Shown: positions 24,025 through 37,451, numbered from the stretch's first letter. The stretch is 64,000 nt of DNA from Sebastes aleutianus (GCA_916700875.1 CAKAKS010000004.1:18277444-18341443); one strand, 5' to 3'. Numbers and translations: made by a program. Notes: a model not told the origin generated them from the sequence alone.

Positions 24025-24711
24025 CTACATGGCCAAAAGTATGTGGATACCTGAAACTTACACCCACGTCTACATGCGATTGGTGAACATCTCATTCTAA
24101 AGCCACAGGCATCAATATGCTGTTATAACAGCCTCCACTCTCTTCTGGGAACGCTTTCAACAACGCGACCACCTTTAGTTCAGCTTGGAAATACCTGGGT
24201 GAAGGTGGCGCTTTACAGCATCCCTCGCCCAGATCTCGCCGCTTTGTGGTCCCTGCGATGAGGGACGGAGCTTCCTGCTCCTAGCGTGACTGTCAACCGT
24301 GGTCGACCATCCTCAGTGCAGGGATGTCGGCAAACCCATCCGACCTGTCTTGAATTATGGACCACGTCAAGCTTACCATGCTTTCTGGGTACGACATCAC
24401 CATTCATATCTACACAACCAATGTATTTATGATTAAATTGTTTACAAGAGCAGAACGTTCTTCATAAATCCAGCCTCTTAATTTTGCTCTCAAAGTGCAC
24501 CAGATTGATGCATTTACTAAATTTTCTTTCTAAACGCATGATGTTTGCAAAGTCCATGAGTAATCATGCTAAATAATCGTGATCTCAATATTGACCAAAA
24601 TGATCATGATTATGGTTTTTGCTTCAACATTTCCAACATGACGGTGGTTGAGCAAAAGAAAAGCAACCCCAGGGAAGACAGGGTTGTCCACATACATTTG
24701 GCCATTTAGTG
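24025..24711. mobile_element. MITE with CTACATGGCCAAAAGTATGTGG termini
   Basis: The left end CTACATGGCCAAAAGTATGT and right end CCACATACATTTGGCCATTTAG are inverted copies of about 22 bp, matching a MITE widespread in fish. The ATCGTGAT and ATGATCATGATTATGG segment (about 24570-24620) looks like a second repeat inside it. An antisense open frame over 24213-24407 is inside the element and is not a gene. Confidence 0.75.
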
Positions 24712-26057
24712 GAGCTCGGGGCTTTACAGGATCCACTGTGCTATCATGCATGTTGTGAGGGCTAAGAGGGAAATCTCTCCTTAATTATAAATGAGATAGA
24801 GAGTGGATGAATAGAGTGAGACAGAGCAGGCAGTCAGTAGCATGGCCATCATCTCGACATTTGACCTTTCTCTTGTGACAAGAAGAGACCTCGGTGCGAC
24901 TCTCTGACTCAACGGCTAAATTCATCCGTCTGGCCGGGAGGGAGGCAAACACATTAACACCGTGGTGTCGGCCTGTGGCCAAATACAGTACTCGCCAGCA
25001 GACCTCAGACAAATACCCCCTCTACGAGTAGGCAAATACACTGGGATACTGGGAAAGGTTTCTAATCAATGAGCAAATACGTGATTGAATGGGCACATTA
25101 ACCTTCAACCTCACAGTTCAGACAAGTTGACATTTACATGGCAGTAAAGCTTCAGTTAAGACTTTCAGTCCCACATGAGACTCATTGATTTAAAAGGAAA
25201 ACTTTAGGAAAGGCTTTTCAGAATGAGCCATTTTACTACATATATATATACTATAAATATGTCTGCATGATAACATTGACTCAAAAGTTGATTGGACAGT
25301 TTAAAAGATTCTAATTATTTTGAGTGTCTTATAAAAAAAACAGAGCAAATGATTAAAATGTATGCTGCCCGAGTGTCAGTTTAGAAAGAAATGCTGCAAA
25401 CCTTTTCAATTGTCACTGGCTGCATTTTATCAACTTATTGTTTAGCTGTTTCAGCAAGATGTTGTCTATTTTTTCATCTTGGCATTTGCAAGGAGCACAT
25501 TCAGAAGATTCAGCGATAACTCTTTGTTTACAGCAAAATGCCACTGACAGGGAAATGCTTTGGGGGGCTTTTAGGGTTGTTAAGGTCAGTGGAGCCTCAT
25601 AAAGTTTGTCATTTTTCAGAGAAAAGACACTCACTCTCTCTCTGCTTATGTTTGGACTCTTCGACCCCAGAAGCATCTAAGTGTAAATCAGTCGCACAAT
25701 GAGCTCTGTTAGGACACATAACACGTAAAAGGTTATGACTACTTTGTCAGAGGAGATAAATTTAACAATATGATAAGTAAATACTTTCCCCTCTGCCCTC
25801 TCAGTGCGTCATTAAAAATAACTGAGGTCAAGTGTAGATGTTTTTAAAAAAAAGTAGGACACCCTGCAAGGACGATCCTATACAGTATTGTAGGTGCAAG
25901 TCAGACTGAAATTAAATTGTATATTGTTTCTGCTATAACCTACAGATCTAGATCTAAGCTGTAGCACACTGAACAGCTTATAAATGTACTTGCTATAGAA
26001 AGATAAGTTTAGATGCTAAATACAAGTCCGTTTTCTTCAATGACTCTGCTAACAAAA
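24712..26057. other. intronic, nothing recognised
   Basis: No supported gene or repeat. Confidence 0.45.
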
Positions 26058-26628
26058 CAGGCTGTTCTCATACAACATTCATAGCTATACCTACGAAAAG
26101 TAATGCACTGTAATTCGTATATATACCACAAAATCAGTTCGTATGTAATCCACGTAATTGTGAACCAGGAAGTATAAAGAGCAACAAAAGCTGCGTAGGA
26201 AGGTTGTCGGGATGGATGGTTGGGTCAAAAAACATCTGACTTTCGCCCAGGAGACCGGTGTTCGTACCCCGTGTGAAACCAGAAGTCAAAGTTGATTTAT
26301 TTGCCACGTAACTTCCGTACCAAAGTTATGCCACTTTTGGAGTTATTTTAACCAAAATCACAATCTTTTTCTAAACCTAACTAAGTCGTTTTTGTCACGT
26401 AACTTCCATACTTAAGTTACGCTGCTTCTGGTGTTATTTTAACCCGAACCACAAACTTTTCCTGAACCTAACTATGTAGTTTTCCTGTGAAGACGGAAGT
26501 TTATTTTGAAAGGACTGGAGCAGAAATTGACACGTGCGTCAAATGTTGCTGGACATTTGTAGTACAAAAAATGAGGAATACATTTTTGTAAGATATCATA
26601 CAGTTGTATGAAGATACGTTGACTTATT
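26058..26628. mobile_element. MITE-like element related to the ACAC families
   Basis: Outer sequence CTCATACAACATTCATAGCT and, near the right end, CATACAGTTGTATGAAGATACG are loosely inverted. The interior holds two diverged copies of a TTNCCACGTAACTTCC-like and CTAAACCTAACTA unit (near 26300-26370 and 26390-26480). TTTATTTTGAAAGGACT is the antisense of a stretch shared with 2463-2891 and 22709-23138. Confidence 0.55.
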
Positions 26629-26639
26629 TACACATTTGC

Positions 26640-26960
26640 AAATATTGAGCAAGATTCAAGTCCAAATATGCTCTCTCCTTTTAGCTTTGTTTTGGTCTCC
26701 ACAAACTCCTGAGAGAAATATATCTGCCTCTTTAGCTGCTAAATGCTCCACTATGTTCACCAGCTATTTGCTATAACTTTGTCTGTCTGCTGTTTGGTGC
26801 CAAGCAGGCAGTGTAGAGTGGGTTTTAAGACCTTGTTGTTGCTGAAAACAGTTGCTACTGTGTCTGAAAACGGCGCTACGTGAGCAGTGAGAGTGAAGCA
26901 AAACAGTGAAGTTATGGGCCAGAAACCAAAACTGAGCTGTAATTCCCTCTAAAGCCTTGC
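26640..26960. repeat. teleost repeat fragment (AAATGCTCCACTATGTTCACC type)
   Basis: Contains GCTAAATGCTCCACTATGTT, CACCAGCTATTTGCTA and CTGTTTGGTGC in the order I remember from a common fish repeat. Ends are undefined. Confidence 0.5.
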
Positions 26961-29150
26961 AGTGCTGAGGATAACTGCAGATTCAGGTGATAATTATCTG
27001 CGAGTTCATCACTACGAACGACCCCTTTCACATTACACTTAGTCATGAGATCCGTCTTTAATCTGAAACTATTGAATATCCAGTAGCGGCTTTAAGAAGT
27101 GTTTTAATTTTGTGCAGGGATAAGCTAATAGTCTCCAATATCCCACTGACTCCCTCAAGCTCAAAATGTGCCAAGCCAATATTTTTACATTAATGCTGAC
27201 AAAATCCACATGGTGAACATGTTGGCAGTGGTCCGACGGTCGGCTCCGTATCGGACTCAGTTCCAAGTTAATAAAATACTCCGATCTGTGGAGCTCAGAG
27301 ATAAATCTCTTATCCCGTCTTCTCTTTTTTTAAATAAGAATAAATCAATGTACAAAACATTCAGACAGTCATGGCACAGAGAATCATTTCATCCCTTTTT
27401 GTTTACTTGATATCAGTTTCAAAATACAGGTCATGGCGTTGGAGGCCACTTTGACTTTGAATGCTTTCTTGTTGCTTGTGCATGCTGCGGCACCTCGGGG
27501 TCGTATCTCAGTCTAACATGCATGCTGGCAGGTAAATCACTTCCTCCGGCCCCGGCTGACGTGCGGATTTCGGTGCATCACCCCGGGTGTTTTTTCGTCC
27601 TGTGTCAGATTTGCGGTGACAGCCCGGCGCCGAGACATGACAGGCGACACATCCGGCTTGATACGAGGCTACAATCAGGTTGACAGGGAGGTAATGAAAG
27701 GCCCCGTTTTCCCCTGACACCTCGGCTGTCCCACCCAGTGCCGGCGCTGAGGTGGATTGCGGCGTGATTGACGGTGATAATTTGACCCTGTCTGTTAGGG
27801 CGCCTCTCTTTATGGAGCGGCATCACTATGAGGACCTGATTGTCTCGGTGGTCGCAGGTTATCAGCTCAAATTGTAGATTAATCTGTCAGAAGGTTGTCT
27901 ACACTACAGTTTTTAATCTTTTGGTATATCGTAATTTCCTTGAAGATTCAGTATCTTTAAGATGAGATTGTCAGATATTGTTATAAGTCAATTTAACAGC
28001 ATATTATGCACTTCCTTTTTGATAAGCTTCCTCCTGTCAGCTGTTTCAGTTTTGTGTTCAGTGAATGTCCTGGAATTCAGATGGAAGGAGCGATGGGAAT
28101 ACCATGTGGGACTGCACATCTGTCTTAAAGGGGGGAAAAAACACGTCTGGCCTTGTAAATAGGACAATGAACAGAGAAGGAGATGGAGAAAGGTTGCAGA
28201 GGTCATGCAGCCGAGGAACTACAGTACACTAGGGTCTGATCTCATGGACTCTGGGGGTCAAACAGCTGGAGTGACACCAGCTTCCCTTCAGACACCATGC
28301 ACAATCACAACCTGGAGTTGATTTTTTTTATGAGCCATGAAAGCCCAGATGCAGCACGGCAACTTCTGTGATATAAATATTTAATAGCTGCAAGTTTTAA
28401 AAGGTCACCTGAAGAGAACATAGACTCTACAGTAAATGTTGCATTACAGGGAGTGGGTTGGAAGAGGCCAGAGTTCAGGCTCCGAGCTCCCTATCGTGAG
28501 CTTGTTAGCAGAGCAAACTGTTCCTCATGTGTCAGCAATATTCCCTCACCACCCTTGACATAAACAAGATTTTCTCTCAACCTTCGCTCTGTCTTTAATA
28601 AACAAAAACGCTTGAGACACACACATTTCCACGTACGTAAACAGAGCCCACGCTCCGCACTGCCTCCACTGTTCTCATGAAAAGAAGAAAAAAAAAATCT
28701 GAATTTCGTGCAGATGTCTTGTTATTGTTCCACTACGCCCCTCTTCCTCTCCTGCAGATGTGAAGGCTTTTGTAGTCACTGAACGTCCTCAGCTCTGGAT
28801 AGCTTCAGCTGTGTTGGCCAGGAATGCATTCATTTCTTTTTTATGGTATATAGCACAGAGAGTGTATGTGTTTCATGATAAATAAAGGTTTCTGAAAGGG
28901 TGACTACATGCCTGCATATCTGAAAATATCTAGTTCAAGCCCTGGGGACAACTAGCTATAACACTGTCCTGTGAGAGGGTCACTGAGCAAGACAGGAAGA
29001 GTTCCCTTCCAGCTCTAGAAATGCTGGTCTGACCTCTGACCTTCCAGTGGAGGTGGGAAAAGGAAATATTTTCATTTCATGCCAGTCCTTTCAGGATCTC
29101 AGAGTTTTTTTATTGTGGCACAAAACGACTGAATGTGCTCAAATACCGAG
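26961..29150. other. intronic, nothing recognised
   Basis: No supported gene or repeat. A GC-richer patch at 27500-27830 has overlapping antisense open frames without recognisable products. Confidence 0.45.
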
Positions 29151-29430
29151 TGCAAAATGTCATACTAGCTTGTCGCAAAGGAGGTTAAATACTGCTTTCA
29201 AACTTGCGCTAAATTTTGGTGAGGCAAAACTGGCATGGCCATTTTCAAAGGGGTCCTCTGACCTCAAGATATGTGAATGAAAATGGGTTCTATGGGTACC
29301 CACGAGTCTCCCCTTTACAGACATGCCCACTTTATGATAATCACATGCAGTTTTTTGGCAAGTCATAGTCAAGTCAGCACACTGACACACTGACAGCTGT
29401 TGTTGCCTGTTGGGCTTGAGTTGTTATAAT
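29151..29430 (-). repeat. internal fragment of the 6265 hAT-like MITE, antisense
   Basis: AAAGGAGGTTAA, GTCCTCTGACCTCAAGATAT, GGTACCCACGAGTCTCCCCT and CTGACAGCTGTTGTTGCC are the complement, in reverse order, of sequence at about 6530-6770. The terminal repeats are missing. Confidence 0.85.
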
Positions 29431-31455
29431 TTGAGCATATTTTTTTATGCTAAATGTGTGATAAGTTCTCATAATAACTTTTTTGAGGTCAAAATTGGCA
29501 GAAGAATTGTGGAAATTGCATCTTTGCATTAGTTTGTATGATGTTTTTAAGGGGCTTGGCTGTGGGTCAGCGTAGCGATGCAGTTTGTGTTCAAAGTTAT
29601 TGCCGTTTTTGCGGTAAGTGGAAATCATTTAAGATTTGTGAGAAAGCACTCACTTCAGAGAGCATGTCATCTTTTGATTTCCATCGTCTCTTTAATGGAA
29701 ATTGTATCCTCTTCGATGCTCGCTGGTGCTTGAATGTGTTGACGGTTCAGATAGTAAATTATTTAGATATCAAGGTCTTCGGTCTGTCTGCCAATTACCT
29801 TGAAAGGACAGGTGATAATAATACATGACAGCTCGGTGCACTGTGTGCATTTTATTACATGTATGAATGAGTGTGATTGCTAGTGAATTATTGCAATATG
29901 TGCGGTTGTTTGCAGAAATCCTCGAGTGCTTGTGCAGGTTTACGTCAGTCTGGATTAAAGATAATTAGCGTGAAATAACTTAATTTTCCTCAATGTCAGC
30001 TGTCACACAGAAGACAAAGAGCAGATATTCTGGATATATTTCAAGACAAGCTTGTTAGTCGAGGTCATTTTCTGCACTTCACCGACAACATCAAGGCAGC
30101 AGAGCCTCCGTCGCCGACGTGTTTCTGCATGTTTGTGTCTGGACGGTGACCCAGTTCCCCAGCTGACAGGGTCATAAACACAGCAACACACGACTGCACT
30201 GTCTTTATAGGCTCTGTTAAAGAGCCACGGCGTCATTATGCAGTTTTATGTGCTGCTGTGGGGCAGGTCTATACAAAACCTACCTGGGGCCATTGTCTGC
30301 ACTTCTAGTGGCCTACGGAGAATAGGAAATCACCAAAATCTAGCTTCTGCCTGGCTACATTCCCACTGTGCCTCTGCATTTGATAAAACCTGGTGTAGCA
30401 GATAAAGCTGCATTTACTGAATCCTTATGTTTGAGTTTTTGCTCCCTTGAAACTGAAATACTTTGATCGATGTTTTTAAAAAAAAAAGCAAAAACATTTT
30501 TCATATAAAGTTTTGAAGCCCAGTCAGAGCATGAAAGGAAATCAATAAGAGAAAGGGACGTAATCTCACTATCTGCCAGATATTGTGGCTGCATTTTGGA
30601 GACGCACCAAAGAGAAGTCTTGTTGATCTATTGTCTCCCTGCCAGCCAGTAATGATATGCTAATGCTGCAATTATTTTCCTTGTCAGACAACAAACTTTG
30701 TCTTCTGTTTTCCAAGGACAGAATTACACTTGAGACATTTTAGAAACAAGATGAATGATTGCTAAAAATCGCTGCTCAAATGGCCATCATTACACTCACG
30801 CTAATCATTCGCTCTTGACAAATTTGGGCTGCTCACTTCTAAGATTTGGCAATTATTTAAGAGAAGATGAATTGTAGCATCAGAAGTCTCCATCATGAGG
30901 TACAGTACTGCATAGCCTCCCTGTGTGTCGGAGTGTAATAGAGCCTGTGTTTTCTGCCTGTAAAGCCCCCGGCAGTCTGTCTCCTGTGGTTGAATCCTCG
31001 GAGACAGGTGGTGTGAAGTCAGAGGATAGTGTCTGCTGCAGCTCCCGGTACAGCCGAGTGACTCAGCCCAGCGTTCAACCCCCCTCAGGGCCTTTTTCCC
31101 TCCCCTGCACAGCTCCCCTTCCTTCATTATAATCCACCACTGTACACAGTGAACTGTGGCAGGCAAGGCCCCCTTCTTTAAACACCTTTTGTTGTTTGCG
31201 GTACCTGCTTTTCACTCATATCTTGACACACCATCGGCAAAAAACTTCAAACGAAATGTATGTTGAAATGAAATGTATGTTTTTTCTCACCTGTTCGCGA
31301 GTCGAGCCGTATGCATTTCATCTGACGCGTTAGAAAAAGTGTTTTTAAGGATATCACCGCAGGGAGATTTTCATGTTTTATTCATGTGTCACCACTTCTT
31401 GGTGTTTGTTTGTAAGCATTTGCCTCTATGTGTCCTCTGTGCAGCAAGTGTGATA
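29431..31455. other. intronic, nothing recognised
   Basis: No supported gene or repeat. Confidence 0.45.
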
Positions 31456-31573
31456 AGAGCAGATAGGTGGAAAGTAACCAAGTACATTTATTCAAATACT
31501 TTACTTTAAGTACCATTTTGAGAGTATTTCAAGTTTATGTTTCTTTATACTTCTAGTCCACTACATTTCAGAG

Positions 31574-31832
31574 TAGGGCTGGGTATTGGCAAGAATCTGG
31601 CGATATGATACGTATCATGATACGGAGGTTACGATTCAATATATTGCGATACTGTAATCTGTATTTGCATTTATCACTTTAATATCCGACATCATAGCAC
31701 GACTTTTGTGCAATCTGAGTCACTATCCGCCACGAACATTTGCATGTAAACTATTAATTAAAAATCGAGAATCAATACACTACCACAAAATATAATATCG
31801 CGATTATCAAGCATATCAGTATTTCATCTCTT
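31574..31832. mobile_element. insertion with perfect 8-bp target duplication
   Basis: A 259-bp insert beginning TAGGGCTGGGTATTGG and containing GATACG/ATATCGCGAT words is flanked by TTTCAGAG on both sides (31566-31573 and 31833-31840), as in hAT insertions. The right end does not show a good inverted copy of the left end, so it may be internally deleted or rearranged. Confidence 0.7.
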
Positions 31833-31952
31833 TTTCAGAGGGAAATATTGTACTTTTTACTCATTTATTTGACAGCTTTAGTTACTACTTTTCAGTTTAA
31901 GTTAAGTATTATGACAAGCTTATAAAATACAATACATAATTACAGATTAATC

Positions 31953-32153
31953 CAGTGGTTCCCAACCTTTTTGGCTTGTGGCTCCTTACAGAAAAAAGAG
32001 ATTTCCCCCTCTAAACTCTTCACATGGTTTCATTTAAATAAAAGTTTGAAGCCCAGATGACTAAAATTATTCAATATTTTACAAATAAATTAGTTTTTTT
32101 TTCACATATCAGTCACAGAGGCCATTTTTCTACAGAATTGGTTCTTTTACTTG
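31953..32153. mobile_element. insertion with CAGTGGTTCCCAACC end
   Basis: CAGTGGTTCCCAACCTTTTT is the start of a widespread hAT-derived repeat. The host element resumes at GGAAGACTTTAAGCATATTT. The right boundary is approximate. Confidence 0.6.
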
Positions 32154-32275
32154 GAAGACTTTAAGCATATTTTGCTCATAATATTATTGTTTTTTAGTTA
32201 AGTGATTTCAAATGCAGTATTTTTACAATATAAATCGGTACTATTTCTTTAGTAAAGGATCTGAATACCTCTTCG

Positions 32276-32640
32276 AGTGTAAAGCCACCAGTGCTGCTAT
32301 ACCTTTCCTTCTTGTGGCTGCTCGGAGAAGCTAGCCAAGGCTCTGTCGGTGCTGTGGGGCCCTAAGTTTGATCAATGAAGCCCAGAGAGGCAGAACATGG
32401 GGCCCAGTGCTGATGGCAGGGTGCCCAGAAGCATGGGATGAAGTGAGAGGGGGGGCTGAGTCACACTTGAAAGTCCCAAAACAAGGAGATTTTCAAAGGC
32501 AGAGTGGGTTTGGGGCTTAGCTTTCCCATGAAATGTCAAGATTCTGCAACTATGCTGCAACATTTCTACAGAGCAGTCCACCACAAAAACTAAATGTTAT
32601 TTTATTTTACTGTGGAAAGGTTCTCAAGAGTATAGATTTC
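32276..32640. other. intronic, nothing recognised
   Basis: No supported gene or repeat. Confidence 0.4.
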
Positions 32641-32745
32641 AATAGGGCTGCCTCCTCTTAGACGATTAGTCGACTGATTGGTCGTTTTGACCTTAGTCGA
32701 TTAATCATTTTTTTATGCTTTTTCATGCTGAATGACTAATTTCCA
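32641..32745. repeat. terminal fragment, AGGGCTGCCTCC / TAGTCGATTAATC type
   Basis: ATAGGGCTGCCTCCTCTTAG, CGACTGATTGGTCG and TTAGTCGATTAATCA resemble the end of a hAT-like fish repeat. The other end was not found. Confidence 0.5.
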
Positions 32746-32924
32746 AGAAACTTATGAGCACATCTCTGGTAAACACAAGATTTAAAGTGGTGCTTTTGTG
32801 TGATTCTTTGTGGAGAAACAGATCTAGTATGAGTGTTTGTCAGCCAAGAATGTCTTTGGTTGAGAACAGCCTTAGATTTCAACAAGGTTTTTAGACATAA
32901 GTCCAAAAATGACATTTTAGGAAA

Positions 32925-33225
32925 TATTATTCACTTTCTTGCTACGTCTTTTCTTTTGTCATTTCTACACTTCAATTTATGTACAGACAGATTAAACCAA
33001 CAAGATATAACGTGTGAATCCGTGAGTTTTAGAGGTGCCGGTACCTTTTTGGATGGAGCCAGACTAGCTGTTTCCACCTGTTTACAGTCTTTCTGCTAAG
33101 CTAAGCTATCGGCTGCTGGCTGTAGCTTCGTATTTAGTGTACAGACATGAACGTGGTTTTGATCTTTCCATGTTTCTCTGCAGGAAAGTAAATAAATGTA
33201 TTTCCCAAAAGGTCAAACTATTGCT
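32925..33225. repeat. fish repeat fragment (TTCACTTTCTTGC type)
   Basis: Shares with 53460-53670 the ordered motifs ACAAGATATAACGTG, GAGCCAGACTAGCTGTTTCC and TACAGACATGA, ending near AAAGTAAATAAATGTATTTC. Confidence 0.65.
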
Positions 33226-34174
33226 TTAACTGCGGCGGGACCACAAGGTTTACCAAAAAAAAGGTCTATTGACTGAAATGCTATGATTAAATAAAGTGAA
33301 TAGTACAAGCGATTGTTATTGTAAACATGTCTTTGGCTACCGCCAGTAAGGATGGAGGTATGCATGTGCAATGTAGAGGCACCCATTAATAAAAAATAGT
33401 TGTTCCCTCGCTGGCCCCGATGATCTCACCCCGCCCTTATAAACAAATCAGCGAAGCCAGGGGCTCAAACAGGTGTGAATATGAATCTCTCTCTGACTGA
33501 TTAGGTGACTCTCACGCTGACTCCGAGCCAAAACAAGGTAGTGTTAGCTGTTTGTTTCTCCTCCTGGGAAAGTCACGAGGGTTTGAGACTGCCAAGGTAC
33601 ATCCATCTCTCTACCCAAACAACAACACAGACACACCTCCTCCTCCCCTTCTTCATCATCACCTCCGGAGTAGCAGACTAACCCCTCATCCGGACTCACT
33701 GTCTTAGAGACAAACATAAGAAGAGAGAAAGTTGGAGGATATTCTAAAAACAAGTGTGTCCCATTTGCATTCAAACCCAGTGTCTCCCAGGCTGTTTGTC
33801 AGAGGGCGTTGGACTGTCTGTTTGTGTTAAAGACTCAGTGCAGCCATGCTCATCTCTATAGACAAATGGTCCCGTCAGTCCTGAAGGGTGCAATTACTCC
33901 CGTGTCCTCTACAGGGGTCAGAAATATGTTTGTGTTCGATCAATAATAGACGTATTTGAGGGATCGATGGTGCAAACCACAGACAGAAGCAGAAACATGT
34001 TCGCTAATTTCACCCTTCATTAGCGCTGAGGGGCTTTTACCACAAACACACATGTCAGCACATGTAGGAGTCGACCATGTCAACATGCAGCCGAGGTGAT
34101 CGTCTGCTGTCCGGTGAGCGTTCAAACCCAAGAGAGGCAAGCACCTGCATGCAACCTCACCTCACCTGGAACCT
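33226..34174. other. intronic, nothing recognised
   Basis: No supported gene or repeat. Confidence 0.45.
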
Positions 34175-34178
34175 TTAA

Positions 34179-34661
34179 AGGTGCAGTGTGTAGGATTTGG
34201 CGACATCTAGTGGTGTGGTTGCAGATTGCAACCAACTGAGTACACCTCCGCTCACTCCTCCCTTTCCAAGACTGCGGTAACATGAGCCGCCGAGTGCTAA
34301 ACCGTGGTAACGCCGTTCACCTCGCTTAGAGGCCATCCTTACCATAATAACACTACTCTAGGAGCAACGGAAGTCAGACGGCAGCTGGCGTTACCACAGA
34401 TTTGCACTCTGCAGCTCACGTTACCGCAGTTTCACAAGATGTCGAGAACTACGGCGACCTTCGGTAACGTAAAAAAAAAAGTCTCTCTCTAGAGCCAGTG
34501 TTTGGTTTGTCCGTTCTGGGCTACTGTAGAAACATGGCGGAGCAACATGGTGGACTCCGTGAAGAGGACCCGCTCCCTATATAGATATGAAGGGCTCATT
34601 ATAAGCTAACGAAAACACAGTGATTCTTAGTTTCAGGTGATTATACACTAATGAAAACATA
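34179..34661 (+). mobile_element. AGGTGCAGTGTGTAGGATTT repeat, copy 1
   Basis: Starts just after TTAA (34175-34178) with AGGTGCAGTGTGTAGGATTT and includes GTTGCAGATTGCAACCAACT, TCTAGAGCCAGTGTTTGG and GGAGCAACATGGTGG. The same order appears antisense at 45998-46418. It is non-coding, and the right end is not well defined. Confidence 0.75.
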
Positions 34662-37369
34662 GTTATATATTTATATAAATTTACACATGAAATTAGACTC
34701 AATGTTGAACTGTTACTTGAAATAAAAATGGAGCTTCTTCCCTTCTGGACTCTCCGGCTCTCTGTTGCTTCACTGTCAAGATGGTTTGATTTTGGCGTGC
34801 ATTTTTATGTCGTAGTTCACCAAAGTTGTACTGGCTGCAGCCTACTAGTTATTATCATCCTGTTTTCTGGATGCACTGACCCTTAACACCCATACCTGTT
34901 AACAAGCTGCACTACAACCCCGGAGCCCTGCAGCTGCACCACACAGCTGTCGACTGGAAGCGATAAACCAAAACAACCTGCTCTCTCTTTCACCATTTTA
35001 TTTCAACCCCGGTGACCTCACCAGTAAACCCCTCTCGCACATTACAACACGATCCGTCTGCCTCTCCTAGTTTCCGACTCTAAATCTGTCTTTCCCAATA
35101 AGATAATTCCTGAAAGAAGCTGCTGAATTTAGTGAGACAGTTAGACATCTTATCTCCAAGACGGCAAATCACACACGAGGAAATCATCTCTGCCTGAGGA
35201 AATTTATTAGCTGAACTTATTATTAGATTGTTCAAGTCTGCTGAACATTTTCTTGCAGTCGCCGTTTTCATTTTAGGTCGGCATCACAATTACCGAGGAA
35301 AGTACAAGATGTAAAATAAATGAGAAATCTGATGAATTGTGTATGTAATGAATTTAATTAAGTTTGCTCGAGTAGAGAAACCTTTGTGCTTTTCACCCGT
35401 CCTGTCAGAAAAGAGACGGAGCAGAGCTCAGATGGAATATTTTCTCTCCGTAATTAGACATTTTCACAGGAGATAATCTTGTTATTCAATTGGCAATGCA
35501 AATATTTGTCAGTGTTCACTTCTGACTGAATGGAAGTTGGAGGGTCTTAACAAAACACACTTTTCTACATACAGTACACAATCTCCTTTATAATGGGATC
35601 TTTTTGGAAAGAGGAAGTCAGCCATCGCCATCTGCTCGGTGACATGCCGCTCTGTAGGTCTCATTCTGCACAGCAAAACTCCCGGCGATGCGAGCGGGGT
35701 TGTGTTGTAAACAATATTTACTATTGATTTCCTGTGAGTGGCTGAAGACTCCACCGCTGAATGGGAAGAGATTGAAGCAATTACAGACTCACAGTTTGTC
35801 AACAGATAGAAGAAATGTGCTGTGCTGGGTTTGGCAGCTATAAGCTCGGGGACTCTCTTTCTCTTCGTCTTTCTGCTCAGTATGTACGGCAGAAGAAGTC
35901 AGTCTGAAAATATATATTTCCCGGTTGTGCTTGTAGATTTTTCGGTATATTCAGTCTTTTCGCTGTAGCTGGTTTGTGGGTGTGGGTGCCTGGAGGCTGA
36001 AGGTGGGAGGATATGGGATTTGGCAAGTTTTTAAGGAGTTTATTACATGTTTTTCCACATTTTTTTTAACAAGATCTTTTCCTGCAGAAGATTAAAAAAA
36101 CCTGGGTTATATGTTTACATCTGCTCACTGGGAAATGACCCAGATGTTGGAGGGAAAAACATGTGTAATGCATGTTTTTTATTTAAGAGGTTCTGTATTA
36201 CTCACAAGTATTTGAAGCAAATTAACTTGATTATAAGGAATTTCATAAGTGGATGTGAGGGCTGCTCTTGGTGCTGGAAAAACCACACTACGTGTTGTCG
36301 GTCGCATTTGTCGTGATGGATTAGTAGACGCTGTGCTGAGAAAGAAGGAGGAGGCTTCGCTCACTAAACAAGAGAAGATTCATATCAGTTATGAGACATA
36401 TAAAGTAGAGCCCGATGGATGCTAGATTCTTGACGCTGATAGCAATACAAGACTGAACTTCAATCAAAACACGTCTTCTTTAATAAAAAGATATAGAACT
36501 GACGAGATAAAGGAGGGCATGTTGATGGTTTGTTTGTGTACACGTTTTTGCATATTCCCACTGTTTCCACTGGCCGTACATTTCCTCTAATAATACCAGT
36601 GCGCTGTTTTGAATGTTCGGTAATTTTCACATTATCTGTGGTGTCTGCAATCCAAATGATTGTCCCTCCAACAGCTGGACTCCTGCTTTTTTAACTGTGG
36701 TAAATGACAGGTCCATTTGGGCTAAGAGCTGGACCTGTCCGTGTGTGTGTTTACACAACGCTCAACTCTGAGGACACTGGAGTGTGGCGAGGTTTGGCGG
36801 GGAGGAGGGTCGCGAGGCCTCGGTGATGCTGATGGATTAGCAGGAAGGATGAAGACAGGCCCGAGGGCCCCGTCTGGCCTCGTCTGTAGCCCTTTGCCCA
36901 CAAAGAAAGTGGACAAAACACAGTTAATACACTCACACCAGCACTCAGTCAATCAATCTCCACCTGCAGGACAAGTCGCACTTAAACGCTGCAGACACAT
37001 ACATCCACACACACACACAGTCCACACTACAGGGAATCAATGTTCAGTTACAGCCGTGCTATTTCTCATACATGGACTCTGTTTGTCTCTGAGTCACAGA
37101 TCGATCGCTTTTAGGGTGACAGAAATGTAGACGTGGGCAATTAGCCTAAAGCATTCATGCTGGTCAATGTGTTTAAAATGACTGTAATTTAGCCCTGGGA
37201 GTTGTTGTGATAATGGTGTCTGGATGTAAAGAGTTTTCTTTTCTTCTCATTTTCTTTTTTGTGAATTTGGAGTTACTAATAAGCTGTCAAAGTCAAATAG
37301 GTTTCAAAGTATGACAATTGAGACAAATGCGGTGCTGTAGCTGTGTGCACTGGTTTTTCAGCCTACATT
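34662..37369. other. intronic, nothing recognised
   Basis: No supported gene or transposon. A short CA-rich run occurs at about 37005-37020. Confidence 0.45.
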
Positions 37370-37451
37370 TTTATTCATTTGGGCAAATTGGCACCATTGA
37401 AACTATGCTGAATTAGCTATTAGCTGTTCTTGTTTGAACTGTACCCATTAA

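Larger units (their letters stand above)
31459..32275. mobile_element. AAGTACTT-rich MITE with two nested insertions
   Basis: AGTAACCAAGTACATTTATT begins, and TCTTTAGTAAAGGATCTGAA ends, an element I recognise as a common teleost repeat built from AAGTACTT-like words. It is interrupted at 31574-31832 and again from about 31953 to 32153. A second member, antisense, lies at 47587-48300. Confidence 0.7.

Noticed and set aside
26225..26275. tRNA-like B box (GGTGTTCGTACCCC) suggesting a tRNA or SINE
   Set aside because: No matching A box, no cloverleaf fold apparent, and the motif lies within a MITE-like element.
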